64,000 bases of DNA from Fictibacillus nanhaiensis (GCF_019801215.1 NZ_JAHVJO010000002.1:434001-498000); one strand, 5' to 3'. Shown: positions 41,610-50,962, counted from the first letter of the stretch. Notes: generated by a model not told the origin, from the letters alone. Translations and numbers: made by a program.

Positions 41610-43136
41610 TTAAAAGGCCATCCAAATTGCTTTTGTTTTTGTATACGATTGTAATGAATGTACAGCATATTCCTTGCCCCAGCCGCTTTGCTTCCAACCA
41701 CCGAACGGACTCGCGAAGTCATAGCATCCATACTTATTGATAAACACCATACCTGCTTCAAGTCGCCGTGCAACTCGGTTCGCCCGAGATACATCACGCG
41801 TCCACAGCCCTGCCGCTAACCCGTAGATCGTATCGTTCGCCATCGTCACTGCTTCTTCTTCTGTGTCAAAAGGAATAATACAAAGCACAGGCCCAAAGAT
41901 CTCTTCTTGCGCGATCTTCATCTTGTTGTGCACATCCGCAAAAACCGTCGGCCGTACAAAATAGCCGTTACCGTTTTCGCCTGTTACATCTCGCTCACCA
42001 CCCGCTACAAGACGTGCTCCTTCTTCTTTCCCACTCTCGATATAAGATAGAATAGATTGCATATGTTCTTTTGTGACTTGTGCACCTTGATGCGTGTTGG
42101 GGTGAAACGGATCGCCGCATCTGTAACTATTTGCAAATTCCGCGATCTTTGCTACCACCTTTTCATAAATATCACGCCCTACTAACAGACGAGTCGGCGC
42201 TGAACACTTTTCTCCTTTATGCGTGAAGAGTCCGTAAAACGAGCGTTCAATCGCTGCATCTAAGTCCGGTGCATCACTAAATATGATGTTTGGTGACTTC
42301 CCGCCAAGTTCAAGAGTGACAGGCTTTAAGTTAGAGTCTGCAGAATCATGAACAAGCTGTTTCCCTACTCCCGTACTTCCTGTAAAAGACACCTTATCCA
42401 CGTCCATGTGTCGGCTCAGGTGAGAACCAATTGACCCTTTTCCTAAAATTAAGTTCAACACACCAGGAGGCAAGATGTTTGCTTCATCGATGATCTCAAA
42501 CAGACGAATCGCAGAATACGATGTAGTGCTAGATGGTTTTAAGAGGACCGTGTTCCCCATTGCAAGTGCTGGTGCAAGTTTCCAAGCTGCCATACAGATT
42601 GGAAAGTTAAACGGTACAATCTGTGCGCAAACACCGATCGGATCACGGGTCGTGTAACTTAAGAAATCACCGTCGACGGGATTGTTCTCGCCGTAATACT
42701 TATCCGTCCATCCTGCGTAATACTCAAAGATATCGGATGCTTCCTGCACATCGTCTTGGTACGATTCTGTGTAGAGCTTTCCATTGTCCAGTGTTTCAAG
42801 CGTCGCAAGTTCTGCTTGATGTTCAGCAATTAATGCGCTAATCTGACGTAAAATCTTGGCACGTTCTTTTCGGGAAAAACTTCCCCAGGGCCCGTGGTCA
42901 AAAGCATAACGCGCGGCTTTAACCGCTTTATCAATGTCTTCCTTCGTGGCACCCTGAAACACACCGTTCACTTTTCCGTTCGCAGGATTCGTAGAAGCGA
43001 TAATTTCTCCGCTTGTTGCATCCATCCACTGGCCGTTGATGTAAAGTTTCTTCGTTTCTTTTAACCAGTTTTCCGCCCACTCTAACTTTGGCTGATTTAT
43101 CCCTTTAAAGCGCACTTCTTCATTTACTTTAGTCAT
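41610..43136 (-). CDS. Aldehyde dehydrogenase (first of two)
   Basis: I start at the ATG at 43136 (GGAGGCGAG upstream), which overlaps the stop of the lyase gene by 8 nt (ATGACTAA), so translation is coupled. The 508-residue protein has 'VPFNFPICMAAWKLAPALAMGNTVLLKPS' (core given in part), 'FTGSTGVGKQLV', catalytic Glu in 'LELGGKSPNIIF', and catalytic Cys in 'HKGEKCSAPTRLLV'. The loop around Cys reads GEKCSA instead of the usual GQ.C.A, consistent with a distinct substrate class. It oxidises an aldehyde to an acid with NAD(P)+, probably the product of the dehydrogenases encoded downstream. Confidence 0.92.
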   Translation of the reverse strand: MTKVNEEVRFKGINQPKLEWAENWLKETKKLYINGQWMDATSGEIIASTNPANGKVNGVFQGATKEDIDKAVKAARYAFDHGPWGSFSRKERAKILRQISALIAEHQAELATLETLDNGKLYTESYQDDVQEASDIFEYYAGWTDKYYGENNPVDGDFLSYTTRDPIGVCAQIVPFNFPICMAAWKLAPALAMGNTVLLKPSSTTSYSAIRLFEIIDEANILPPGVLNLILGKGSIGSHLSRHMDVDKVSFTGSTGVGKQLVHDSADSNLKPVTLELGGKSPNIIFSDAPDLDAAIERSFYGLFTHKGEKCSAPTRLLVGRDIYEKVVAKIAEFANSYRCGDPFHPNTHQGAQVTKEHMQSILSYIESGKEEGARLVAGGERDVTGENGNGYFVRPTVFADVHNKMKIAQEEIFGPVLCIIPFDTEEEAVTMANDTIYGLAAGLWTRDVSRANRVARRLEAGMVFINKYGCYDFASPFGGWKQSGWGKEYAVHSLQSYTKTKAIWMAF

Positions 43137-44469
43137 TTTTCTCGCCTCCATTACTTATTAAATTTTTCACGCCTTCTCTGCCTTGTTCCTTAAGTAATGA
43201 TGAAACAGCAGCGTATCCGTATTGTTCTTTCAAATCGATTATGACAGGAATGAACGTGTTGGAGAGTTCTTCACATCTCTCGCGGTTTGCGTCCAATCCT
43301 GCTATACAATTTTTATGAAATGTAGTAATTGTGCTCTTTAACATTGATAACGCTTCCAAAATGTTGATGCCTGCTGCTCCTTCAAACACATTAAGGTTTA
43401 GCTCACCATGCTCAAGTGTTGCTTGAACAGCTCGGTCACTTGCCAATACTTGAAAACAGCATTGGATTACCGTTTCTGGTACAACAGGATTGATTTTGCC
43501 AGGGAAAAAGGATGAACTCGCTTGAATCGCTGACAGCTGAATTTCTCCAAATCCTGCCTCTGGACCAGAGGATAATAACCTTAAGTCTTTTGCCATCTTG
43601 ATTAAACATGTCGAGAGCAGCCTGAGTTCACTTGAGACTGCGGCTAAATCGTCAATATTCTGGGCAGCATCGTATAAGTTCTGTCGCAGCCCTAACGGCA
43701 TTTCTATCACTTCACACAACTTATCTAAAACGACAGCACGGTACTCAGGAGATGCTCCAAGTCCTGAACCAATGACCGTTGCGCCGAGATTAATGAAATG
43801 GAGCTGATCGACTCTTTCTTCTAATGAAGATAATCTTCTTTTTAACATGGAAACGTAACCGCTAAAGAAGTCACTAAGTCTTGCCCTCATTCCATCTTGA
43901 AGACAAGTTCGAGAAATTGTCGTTACATCTATAAAACATTTAACCTTCTTCTCTAGTTCTTCAATCAGTAACGTTATTCCACGATGAAGGTCCTGAAAGT
44001 CATGAATAATCGCAATTCGAATTCCTGTATGGCAAACATCCGAAGTAGATTGCGATAGATTCACAGAATCAATTGGGTGAACGGGATGATAACTGCCTCG
44101 CTTTATCCCTAGTTTCTCGTTTGCTAGATTCGCAATCACTTCATTTACGTTCATGTTTGCCCCGATTCCACCTCCGCCGTGAAGAACATCAATTAGAAAT
44201 TGTTCGTGGTGATCACCCTCTAAAATATCCTCACAAGCAGCCGTAATAGCATTTACACTATCAGAAGGAAGCAACCCAGCCTCACAATTCGCCAAGGCAG
44301 CTGCCTTCTTTACACCAGCTAGTGCTTTTATATAGGATGGATATTGGTGTAATGGCCGGTTCGAGAATGATAGATTCTGAATTGTTCTCACGGTTTGGAT
44401 TCCGTATAAAGCATCTGCCGGCAGTTCAACTGAACCGAACACGTCTTCCTCAACTCTCATCTCTCTCAA
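43129..44469 (-). CDS. Aspartase/fumarase-superfamily lyase
   Basis: A 446-residue protein of aspartase length. It starts at a TTG (44469, after AAGGTG) or an ATG at 44460 giving MRVEEDVFGSVELPADALYGIQT, the usual N terminus. Family blocks: 'HGGGGIGANMNVNEVIANLANE', 'NLSQSTSDVCHTGIRIAI' and the signature 'SSSFFPGKINPVVPE'. In aspartases these read GAGTS.NMN.NE, NMSQSTND.YPT and GSSIMPAKVNPV.PE, so the first and third loops are changed at positions that contact substrate. It is therefore a lyase that eliminates from a C4-like substrate, but not certainly aspartate. It is coupled to the ALDH gene downstream. Confidence 0.85.
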   Translation of the reverse strand: MREMRVEEDVFGSVELPADALYGIQTVRTIQNLSFSNRPLHQYPSYIKALAGVKKAAALANCEAGLLPSDSVNAITAACEDILEGDHHEQFLIDVLHGGGGIGANMNVNEVIANLANEKLGIKRGSYHPVHPIDSVNLSQSTSDVCHTGIRIAIIHDFQDLHRGITLLIEELEKKVKCFIDVTTISRTCLQDGMRARLSDFFSGYVSMLKRRLSSLEERVDQLHFINLGATVIGSGLGASPEYRAVVLDKLCEVIEMPLGLRQNLYDAAQNIDDLAAVSSELRLLSTCLIKMAKDLRLLSSGPEAGFGEIQLSAIQASSSFFPGKINPVVPETVIQCCFQVLASDRAVQATLEHGELNLNVFEGAAGINILEALSMLKSTITTFHKNCIAGLDANRERCEELSNTFIPVIIDLKEQYGYAAVSSLLKEQGREGVKNLISNGGEKND

Positions 44470-44486
44470 GATGGCACCTTCTTTAC

Positions 44487-45920
44487 TTAATACTTCATAT
44501 AAACGGTTTTAATCTGAAGGAACTCTTCGAAACCGTGTTTCCCGTCATCTCCACCGATACCAGATTGCTTCCACCCACCGTGATAGCCTTGATACGCTTC
44601 CCCTTGCTGGCGGTTGACGTACACTTCTCCGCACTCGAGCCTTGATGTAAGCTCCATCACATGTTTGTAGTTGTTCGTATAGATGTTGGACGTTAATCCA
44701 TACTGCGAGTCGTTTGCCCTCTCCAGTACTTGGTCGAGTGTATCAAACGTAACGATCGGAAGAACTGGACCAAACACTTCTTCATGAACGATATTCATCT
44801 CTTGATGACAGTTATCTAATAGAGTTGGCGGGTAAAAGCTTTCACCAAGTTCTTCTAAAATCTTACCGCCACACAGAACCTTAGCTCCTTCTTCTACAGC
44901 TCCTTCAACAAGACTGTGAACTCGCTTCGCATCATTCGCACTAATAAGTGGACCCATCTCGATGTCTGGAGTCTCGAGTCCGTCTCCAACCTTAACTTCC
45001 TGGAACTTTTCTAAAAGCATCGCAGTAAACTTCTCTTTTACACTTTTATGCACATAGACTCTTTCTGTATTGTTACAAACTTGCCCACTGTTTGCGAGTC
45101 GTCCGTTTTTAATAGCACTCACCGCGAGTTCTAGATCCGCGTCTGCCATCACGATTGCTGGCGCTTTTCCGCCAAGTTCAAGTGACGTACGAACCATATT
45201 CCCTGCACACTTTTCTCCGATGTGTCTGCCCACCTTCGTACTTCCCGTAAATGTCACCATGTTCACTTTTGGTGAAGAGGTTAAAGTCTCACCAACAACA
45301 TCATCAAGTCCGGTCACAACGTTCACAACACCTTTTGGAAACCCTGCTTCATGAAATAGTTCAGCAAGCATCAGTGCGGAAACCGGCGACTTTATACTCG
45401 GTTTGATTACGACCGTGTTTCCTGCGATAAGTGCCGGAACCACCTTACGCATCAACACATAAATCGGGAAGTTCCAAGGGATAATTGTTACCACGACTCC
45501 AAGAGGTTCTTTATACGTAAGGATTTTCTCATTCATACTATCACTGTCTACAACTGAGCCTTCAATTCTTCTCGCCCATTGTGCTTGATACTCACCTAGG
45601 TCCGCTCCGTAAAAAACTTCTGATTTTGCCGCATCTAAAGGCTTACCCGTTTCAAGCGTGATTGCTCTTCCAATTTCCGCTAAGTTCTCTTCTTTTCTCA
45701 TGAGAGTCAGCAGGTTTATCACGTGCTGTGCTCGTTTATAAGAAGGCGTTACTTTCCATTCTTTAAAAGCAACGTGTGCACTTTCAATCGCTTCTTCTGT
45801 ATCTTCTTTTGTAAGAGCAGGAACTTTTGCGACAAGTTTCCCAGTTGCAGGGTACTTTACTTTTAAAAAGTCTGAGCTCTCGACAAACTCTCCTTTGATA
45901 TACGCTTTATGTTGTTGCAT
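44487..45920 (-). CDS. Aldehyde dehydrogenase, AldA-like (lactaldehyde/glycolaldehyde type)
   Basis: I start at the ATG at 45920 (GAGGTG 8 nt upstream), which gives 477 residues, the length of E. coli AldA (about 479). The C-terminal 'VNRQQGEAYQGYHGGWKQSGIGGDDGKHGFEEFLQIKTVYMKY' pattern (quoted as two halves, VNRQQGEAYQGYHGGW and KQSGIGGDDGKHGFEEFLQ) is the AldA hallmark; others are 'IIPWNFPIYVLMRKV', 'FTGSTKVGRHI', 'LELGGKAPAIVM' and the catalytic Cys in 'NSGQVCNNTERVYV'. AldA enzymes oxidise L-lactaldehyde and glycolaldehyde to lactate and glycolate. It sits second in the run after the dehydratase. Confidence 0.92.
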   Translation of the reverse strand: MQQHKAYIKGEFVESSDFLKVKYPATGKLVAKVPALTKEDTEEAIESAHVAFKEWKVTPSYKRAQHVINLLTLMRKEENLAEIGRAITLETGKPLDAAKSEVFYGADLGEYQAQWARRIEGSVVDSDSMNEKILTYKEPLGVVVTIIPWNFPIYVLMRKVVPALIAGNTVVIKPSIKSPVSALMLAELFHEAGFPKGVVNVVTGLDDVVGETLTSSPKVNMVTFTGSTKVGRHIGEKCAGNMVRTSLELGGKAPAIVMADADLELAVSAIKNGRLANSGQVCNNTERVYVHKSVKEKFTAMLLEKFQEVKVGDGLETPDIEMGPLISANDAKRVHSLVEGAVEEGAKVLCGGKILEELGESFYPPTLLDNCHQEMNIVHEEVFGPVLPIVTFDTLDQVLERANDSQYGLTSNIYTNNYKHVMELTSRLECGEVYVNRQQGEAYQGYHGGWKQSGIGGDDGKHGFEEFLQIKTVYMKY

Positions 45921-45942
45921 CTTGTGTTCACCTCTTATTTTC

Positions 45943-47094
45943 TTACGTCGTCTGATAAGTCGTGCTGCTTTCTCCAACGTAAAAATGATTGATCTCGTAT
46001 TTCTTTAACGCTTCTTCATCTAAAACAATTCCTAGTCCAGGTTTTTCTGGTGCAGCTAGATATCCTTCAGAATCAATCATCAGTTTTTCTTTTTGCACAT
46101 AATCTCTTCGTTCGTTGCTCCAAGCAGGAGGATCATACGGGAACTCAAGGTAAGGACAGTTGCTGACACCAACGGCTAAATGAAGGTTTGCAAGCAGTCC
46201 GATGCCGTTCGACCACGTATGAGGACTAAACCAAGCCCCACTTCCTTGCACAAGGTCCGCAATCTTCTTCACTTTTGTGATACCGCCCGCAAGCGCTACA
46301 TCCGGCTGATACACATCCAGAGACTGTGCTTTATCCATCTCTCTAAAATCATACCAGTTCCGGTTCATTTCACCACCTGCGATGCGAATGCCCACTTTGT
46401 CACGAAGTTTCGCCATCAAGCCAAACTGATGAGACGGAAGAGGCTCCTCTAACCAGAAGACATCCAGCTTCTCTAGTTCTTGAGCCACTTGAAGGGCCAT
46501 CTTTAAATCCCATGTGCGTTCCACATCCCATGGCATCTTCCAGCCTTGGTTCGCATCAACCATGATTTCAAGCTTATCTCCTACCGCTTTTCGAACAGCT
46601 TCCACTACCTTTATATCATCTCTTACATCTTGATGGTGAAAACGGATCTTCATTGCCTTAAAACCTTGGTCCACAAAACGGAGTGCTCGCTCTGCACGTT
46701 CTTCCGGTTTGACGATCTCTCCAGTTGAGGCATAAGCTAGAAGCTTATTCGTTTTTCCTCCTAACAATTTATAAACTGGCTGTCCTGTCGCCTTTCCCAT
46801 CAGATCCCAAAGAGCAAGATCGAGAGGCCAGCAACGTCCATAATGAAAATCAATGTTCTCGATCACTTGCGAGTGACGTTCAATTGCAAAAGGATCTTGC
46901 CCGATAAACAAATGCTCGTGACCTTCTAACCCCATCATCAAGTCTCCAGACCCAACCCCAGTAATGCCTTCATCCGTATGCACGTATACAAGCGTTGAAG
47001 CAAACTTCTTTCGTGGTTCCGGATCCCAAGCCGCCTTAAATGGAGGGTCTAGTGGCATCAAGTATTGTTTAGTCTCAATTCCAGTAATTTTCAT
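45943..47094 (-). CDS. Mandelate racemase/muconate lactonising enzyme family protein (sugar-acid dehydratase-like)
   Basis: A 383-residue enolase-superfamily enzyme starting at an ATG after AGAAGGG. Metal ligands are in 'IMVDANQGW', 'VFWLEEPLP' and 'RIAGGEMN'; the MR-type Asp/His pair is in 'YQPDVALAGGITK' and 'SPHTWSNGI'. The second-strand base motif reads KIR (in 'MKIRFHH') rather than KxK, as in several acid-sugar dehydratases. It abstracts a proton next to a carboxylate, then eliminates water or racemises. It is the first gene of the operon, divergent from the AraC regulator; a cre-like site lies in its leader. A dehydratase for an aldonate or similar hydroxy-acid is the best guess; betaine epimerases share this fold. 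Confidence 0.88.
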   Translation of the reverse strand: MKITGIETKQYLMPLDPPFKAAWDPEPRKKFASTLVYVHTDEGITGVGSGDLMMGLEGHEHLFIGQDPFAIERHSQVIENIDFHYGRCWPLDLALWDLMGKATGQPVYKLLGGKTNKLLAYASTGEIVKPEERAERALRFVDQGFKAMKIRFHHQDVRDDIKVVEAVRKAVGDKLEIMVDANQGWKMPWDVERTWDLKMALQVAQELEKLDVFWLEEPLPSHQFGLMAKLRDKVGIRIAGGEMNRNWYDFREMDKAQSLDVYQPDVALAGGITKVKKIADLVQGSGAWFSPHTWSNGIGLLANLHLAVGVSNCPYLEFPYDPPAWSNERRDYVQKEKLMIDSEGYLAAPEKPGLGIVLDEEALKKYEINHFYVGESSTTYQTT

Positions 47095-47139
47095 ATCGTG
47101 TCAGCCCTTCTCTGTAAAAGTTTCGTATGTAGATAGTAA

Positions 47140-47153
47140 ATTAACCGCTTACA
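47140..47153 (-). promoter_or_regulatory. cre-like site (CcpA)
   Basis: On the minus strand TGTAAGCGGTTAAT agrees with the cre consensus TGWAANCGNTNWCA at 12 of 14 positions. It is 46 nt upstream of the first catabolic gene, where catabolite repression sites often lie. Confidence 0.5.
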
Positions 47154-47272
47154 TTTACGTATTTTCTAAACATTCAAATTAATTTGTAATCATAATACAA
47201 GAAATACTCCACTTTTTACATGCACTGAATTATCATGTATATATACTTTATTTCAACAAGGCGGTGAAACAG

Positions 47273-48061
47273 ATGTCTGAGCTATGGCGGATAAATGATA
47301 TACAAATCAAGCAGCATTCCTATTGGGATCATATTGAAGACTTTATCCTGTCTGAAGATACCTATCCTCACTACAGCATTTTTTGCATCATGAATGGGAC
47401 GTTTGACTATAAAGTGTTAGGAGAAAGTGGACAGGCTGAACCGGGTGACATCATTCTTTGTCCACCACACATCCCGTTGAAGAGAAAAGCCGTGACACCG
47501 CTGAAATTTCACTTTTTCCAGTTTACCTATAGGGGATTATCAGGAGAGCAGCTACCTGTGGGATTGCTGCAATTTAAAGATACAGAACGGCTGATGTCCA
47601 CTTATGAGCGGTTAAAAGATATCGCATTTAATGAGAGTGAACACAGCAATCACTGGAAAGCTCACCTATTAACCGATATCTTTCAGATTTACAGCATGGA
47701 GAACCAATTAGTGACAATTGAAGAAGAACCCAAAATCTATGACACTATCATTAATCAGGCATTATCCCATATTCATGAACAAGCCTATACCGAAATCAGC
47801 ATTCGGGAGTTATCCACATACATTAATTTAAGCCCTGTACAATTTACGAGGCGTTTTCAAGCAAGTGTTGGCGTTTCCCCGATTGATTATTTAACGTCAT
47901 TAAGGTTAAGAAAAGCAAGAACGTTGTTATTAGAGACAGATTGTACAATCGAGGACATCGCAGTCAGATGCGGATACAACAATGGATTTTATTTCAGCCG
48001 AATCTTCTCTAAGAAAATGAAAATGAGCCCTTCTCAGTTTAGGAGGACTCATAAGATATAA
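47273..48061 (+). CDS. AraC-family transcriptional regulator
   Basis: I start at the ATG at 47273 (AAGGCGG upstream); a GTG 9 nt earlier overlaps that site. The 262-residue protein has an N-terminal cupin-like sensing domain ('YPHYSIFCIMNGTFDYKV', 'EPGDIILCPPHIPLKRKAV') and a C-terminal double helix-turn-helix ('ISIRELSTYINLSPVQFTRRFQ', 'TSLRLRKARTLLLETDCTIEDIAVRCGYNNGFYFSRIF' in pieces), the AraC/XylS DNA-binding unit. It is divergent from the seven-gene catabolic run with 178 nt between starts and is its likely activator, responding to the substrate. Confidence 0.93.
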   Translation: MSELWRINDIQIKQHSYWDHIEDFILSEDTYPHYSIFCIMNGTFDYKVLGESGQAEPGDIILCPPHIPLKRKAVTPLKFHFFQFTYRGLSGEQLPVGLLQFKDTERLMSTYERLKDIAFNESEHSNHWKAHLLTDIFQIYSMENQLVTIEEEPKIYDTIINQALSHIHEQAYTEISIRELSTYINLSPVQFTRRFQASVGVSPIDYLTSLRLRKARTLLLETDCTIEDIAVRCGYNNGFYFSRIFSKKMKMSPSQFRRTHKI

Positions 48062-48103
48062 ATATGACAAATAATACATAAATTTTAAAAGTAGGAGATT
48101 TTT

Positions 48104-48289
48104 TTGAGAAAAATTATACGTTGTTTAAGATGTGGAATTAAATTGAATAAGACTGATTGGGAAATTCTTAAGTATCATAATATGATGCCCGTTTGTGATG
48201 AATGCGATATTAAAAATTCCATTGAAACAAGAACTAATATGGATAATCAAAATATGGAAAATAGACCAACCATCGTTTCTAAATCATAA
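48104..48289 (+). CDS. Small zinc-ribbon-like protein
   Basis: A 61-residue protein starting at a TTG after GTAGGAG. It has two CxxC pairs, C7-x2-C10 and C31-x2-C34, 20 residues apart, typical of a zinc ribbon, and a polar tail ending IVSKS. It follows the AraC gene by 42 nt and could share its transcript. I recognise no named family; function unknown. Confidence 0.65.
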   Translation: MRKIIRCLRCGIKLNKTDWEILKYHNMMPVCDECDIKNSIETRTNMDNQNMENRPTIVSKS

Positions 48290-48308
48290 TATTTTCTTTC
48301 ATATATAA

Positions 48309-48345
48309 ATGACCCAAAGCAATAATTGCTCTGGGTCATACTTTT
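48309..48345. terminator. Bidirectional terminator-like hairpin
   Basis: ATGACCCA-a-AGCAA pairs with TTGCT-c-TGGGTCAT around a 3-nt loop (one mismatch). It lies between the plus-strand small gene and the minus-strand polysaccharide cluster and can serve both. Confidence 0.8.
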
Positions 48346-48455
48346 CACTTTAACTTGTAGTAATCCACATACCAATTTGCAAACTTCTGCAGTCCTTTTA
48401 CTATAAAAGTCTGGAACAACGGCATAAAAATGTAAGCACGAGAACCGTCAAGGTA
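48345..48455 (-). pseudogene. Remnant of a UDP-glucuronate epimerase-type gene
   Basis: A short open stretch encodes SRAYIFMPLFQTFIVKGLQK and then FANWYVDYYKLK-stop. The pieces correspond to 'K.AE..FMPLQPGDV' and 'T.IEEGLQKF..WY.DYY', the C-terminal blocks of UDP-glucuronate 4-epimerases (Cap1J-type), joined by an internal deletion. Nothing else of the gene remains. It directly follows the ugd pseudogene. Confidence 0.65.
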
Positions 48456-48459
48456 TCAA

Positions 48460-49541
48460 TTAATTCCTACTAAACAAATCTTTAGTATAAACTTTTTCTT
48501 CAACTTCTTTTAAATTACTGGTCAATCTATTAGCTACGATTACATCCGAGATTTTTTAAAATTCTTCGAAATTATTAACAACACTTGAATTAAAGAAAGT
48601 ATCTTCTTCTAATGCAGGTTCGTATACTACAACTTCAATACCCTTAGTTTTAATTCGCTTCATTACACCCTGTACAGCCGACTGTCTAAAGTAAAGTTCA
48701 TTTTCATTGCGAGCCTATATATTCCAACAATTTTAGGTTTTCTTTTTATAATCATATCAGCGACATGATCTTTTCTTGTTCGGTTAGCATCAACAATCGC
48801 TGCCATAATATTATTAGGTACATCTTCATAGTTAGCCAATAACTGTTTAGTATCTTTAGGTAAACAATATCCTCTATATCCAAAGGAAGGATTGTTATAG
48901 TGGGAACTATTCGTGGATCTAATCCCACCCCGTCAATAATTTGTTTTGTATCTAATCCTCTTACTTCTGCATATGAATCTAGCTCATTAAAGAAAGCCAC
49001 TCTCATAGCTAAATAAGTATTTGCAAATAGTTTAATAGCTTCTGCCTCTGTGGAATTCGTAAATAATACATCAATATTTTCTTTAATTGCGCCTTCTAAC
49101 AACAAATCAGCAAACACTTGAGCTCTCTCAGACTGTTCCCCAATAACAATTCTCTATGGATACAAATTATCATATAATGCTTTACCTTCTCTTAAAAACT
49201 CTGGAGAAAAGATAATATTTTCTGTCTCAAATTTTCCTCGTACTGCCTCTGTATATCCTACTGAAACTGTAGATTTAATAACCATAACTGCATCTGGGTT
49301 AATCGATAATACGGTAGCAATTACAGGTTCAACAGTTCTCGTATTAAAGTAATTTTTTTCCGGGTCATAATTAGTAGGTGTAGAAATGATTACATATTCT
49401 TCATCATAAAATGCTTTATAATTGTCCGTTGTTGCAATTAAGTTTAATTCTTTTGTTGCTAGGAATTCTTCAATCTCATTATCTATTATCGGAGATCTTT
49501 TATTATTAATCATATCTACTTTTTCTTGATTAATATCTAAC
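48460..49541 (-). pseudogene. ugd: Decayed UDP-glucose 6-dehydrogenase gene
   Basis: Read with frame changes, this stretch encodes most of a short-type UDP-glucose dehydrogenase, similar to E. coli Ugd as I recall it: '[12 protein letters not shown]', '[13 protein letters not shown]', '[18 protein letters not shown]', '[26 protein letters not shown]', '[21 protein letters not shown]' (parts), 'DANRTRKDH', 'VYTKDLFSRN'. Lesions: loss of the N-terminal Rossmann motif (the frame starts at LDINQEKVD); an in-frame TAG at 49154 where a Ser is expected before RIVIGE; frameshifts near 48937 and near 48700; and a TAA before KISDVIVANR. The active Cys region (GYCLPKD) is intact but unreachable. Uronic acid supply from this locus is lost. 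Confidence 0.9.
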
Positions 49542-49543
49542 GG

Positions 49544-50962
49544 TTAAGCTTTTATCAAAATCCGGACATTATAAATGGATTTTGCAATATCCTTTTTCTT
49601 TAAGAGTAAATAAAGAATATACAAAACTGTATAAATTAAGACCGTGTACCAAGCATCTACCAACCATCCTAATAATATAAAGGTTATTGTTACTAATAAT
49701 TCCAAAATCACATCTTTAGAAACTGAAATAGACAATATTTTGGATAAAGATAACTCTGCAATAACTGATCTGAACGCTAAGAGGAACACTATTGATAAGA
49801 TTGCAAAATTTAAATTTCTATATACCATAGTTGTAATAAATGTTAGCAAGACACTTAAGCTAAGAGATATTAAATTGATTTTCAACATCAATTTTTCTTT
49901 CCTTAATGTTTTTAGATAGGTATTTATCAATAATACAGTTTTGCCTTCATATACAAACATAGGAAATAATATAGCCATATACACTAAGCTCTCTGCATAT
50001 TTTGGCAACCATGCTGTTAAAACTACTTTAAGTGGAAAATAAGCAATTAATAATCCTAACAATATAATCATTAAAAAATCTCTCACCGTTAAGTATATAT
50101 TTGCTAATTTTCTTTCGTCAGTTTTTCGCAAAACTGGAAACAAAATAATTCCAATTGCATTAATAAAAATCATCATAAGATTTGATATACTTAATATAAG
50201 CGAAACTTTACCAAAAGTAGCCACATCCCAGGTACGTTCTATACCAAATCTCACTACACCAATAATTAACATGCTAGCAATATTGGCAAACATGAGTTTT
50301 ATTCCTACATTGATATTTCTCACTGTTTCCCTTACATTAAAACAGAATAAGTTTATTTTTTGAAAAATGATATCCTTACAACAATACATTACATATATCA
50401 AAGAAATAAACTTTCCCATTAAATCGGCAATTACCAATAATTTAAATTCCCTAACCTCAAAAAATAAGAAGCTAAAAATTAAAACAATATATAAGATTTT
50501 ATCTATCATTGTTATTTGAGCAAACTCTTTGATTCTATTTGTTCCTTGTAAGATAAACAAAAGCATAGATCTAACATTATAAAGAAATAAATTTATAGCA
50601 ATCATTTGGAAGATAAATACTCTATTGAAACTTTCTATTAAGAAGTTTGAATAGAGAAGAACAAATAAAGCGAGTATTATCTGCAAGATAACCAACATAT
50701 AAAACTGGGAAAAAAATACTCTCTTATTTAAATCCTTATATTCCTTACCACCGTACCTTAAATATATTCCGTCATTCCAACCAAAATGTAAAAACCCAAC
50801 ATATGCAGAATAAAATAGATATAGCTGCCAATAACCATACTCCTCTACTCCAATTAATTTTGGCACTATAAGTATAACTAGAGTTGAAATGATAAAAGAG
50901 ATCAAGTTTGATGTTAAAGTATATGAAAAATTTCTAACAAAACCTTTTAACTTAATGCTCAA
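49544..50962 (-). CDS. Oligosaccharide flippase (Wzx-like)
   Basis: I start at the TTG at 50962 because AAAAGAGG lies 8 nt upstream; the ATG at 50995 has no site. The 472-residue protein has about twelve to fourteen membrane segments and the MATE/MOP-type N terminus 'NFSYTLTSNLISFIISTLVILIVPKLIGVEEYG' (written in its main part) with 'YWQLYLFYSAYVGFLHFGWNDGIYLRYGG', typical of polysaccharide flippases. Wzx moves the undecaprenyl-linked repeat unit to the outer face of the membrane. It lies directly before the ugd remnant, whose 5' end is lost at this junction (2 nt after the stop). Confidence 0.88.
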   Translation of the reverse strand: MSIKLKGFVRNFSYTLTSNLISFIISTLVILIVPKLIGVEEYGYWQLYLFYSAYVGFLHFGWNDGIYLRYGGKEYKDLNKRVFFSQFYMLVILQIILALFVLLYSNFLIESFNRVFIFQMIAINLFLYNVRSMLLFILQGTNRIKEFAQITMIDKILYIVLIFSFLFFEVREFKLLVIADLMGKFISLIYVMYCCKDIIFQKINLFCFNVRETVRNINVGIKLMFANIASMLIIGVVRFGIERTWDVATFGKVSLILSISNLMMIFINAIGIILFPVLRKTDERKLANIYLTVRDFLMIILLGLLIAYFPLKVVLTAWLPKYAESLVYMAILFPMFVYEGKTVLLINTYLKTLRKEKLMLKINLISLSLSVLLTFITTMVYRNLNFAILSIVFLLAFRSVIAELSLSKILSISVSKDVILELLVTITFILLGWLVDAWYTVLIYTVLYILYLLLKKKDIAKSIYNVRILIKA

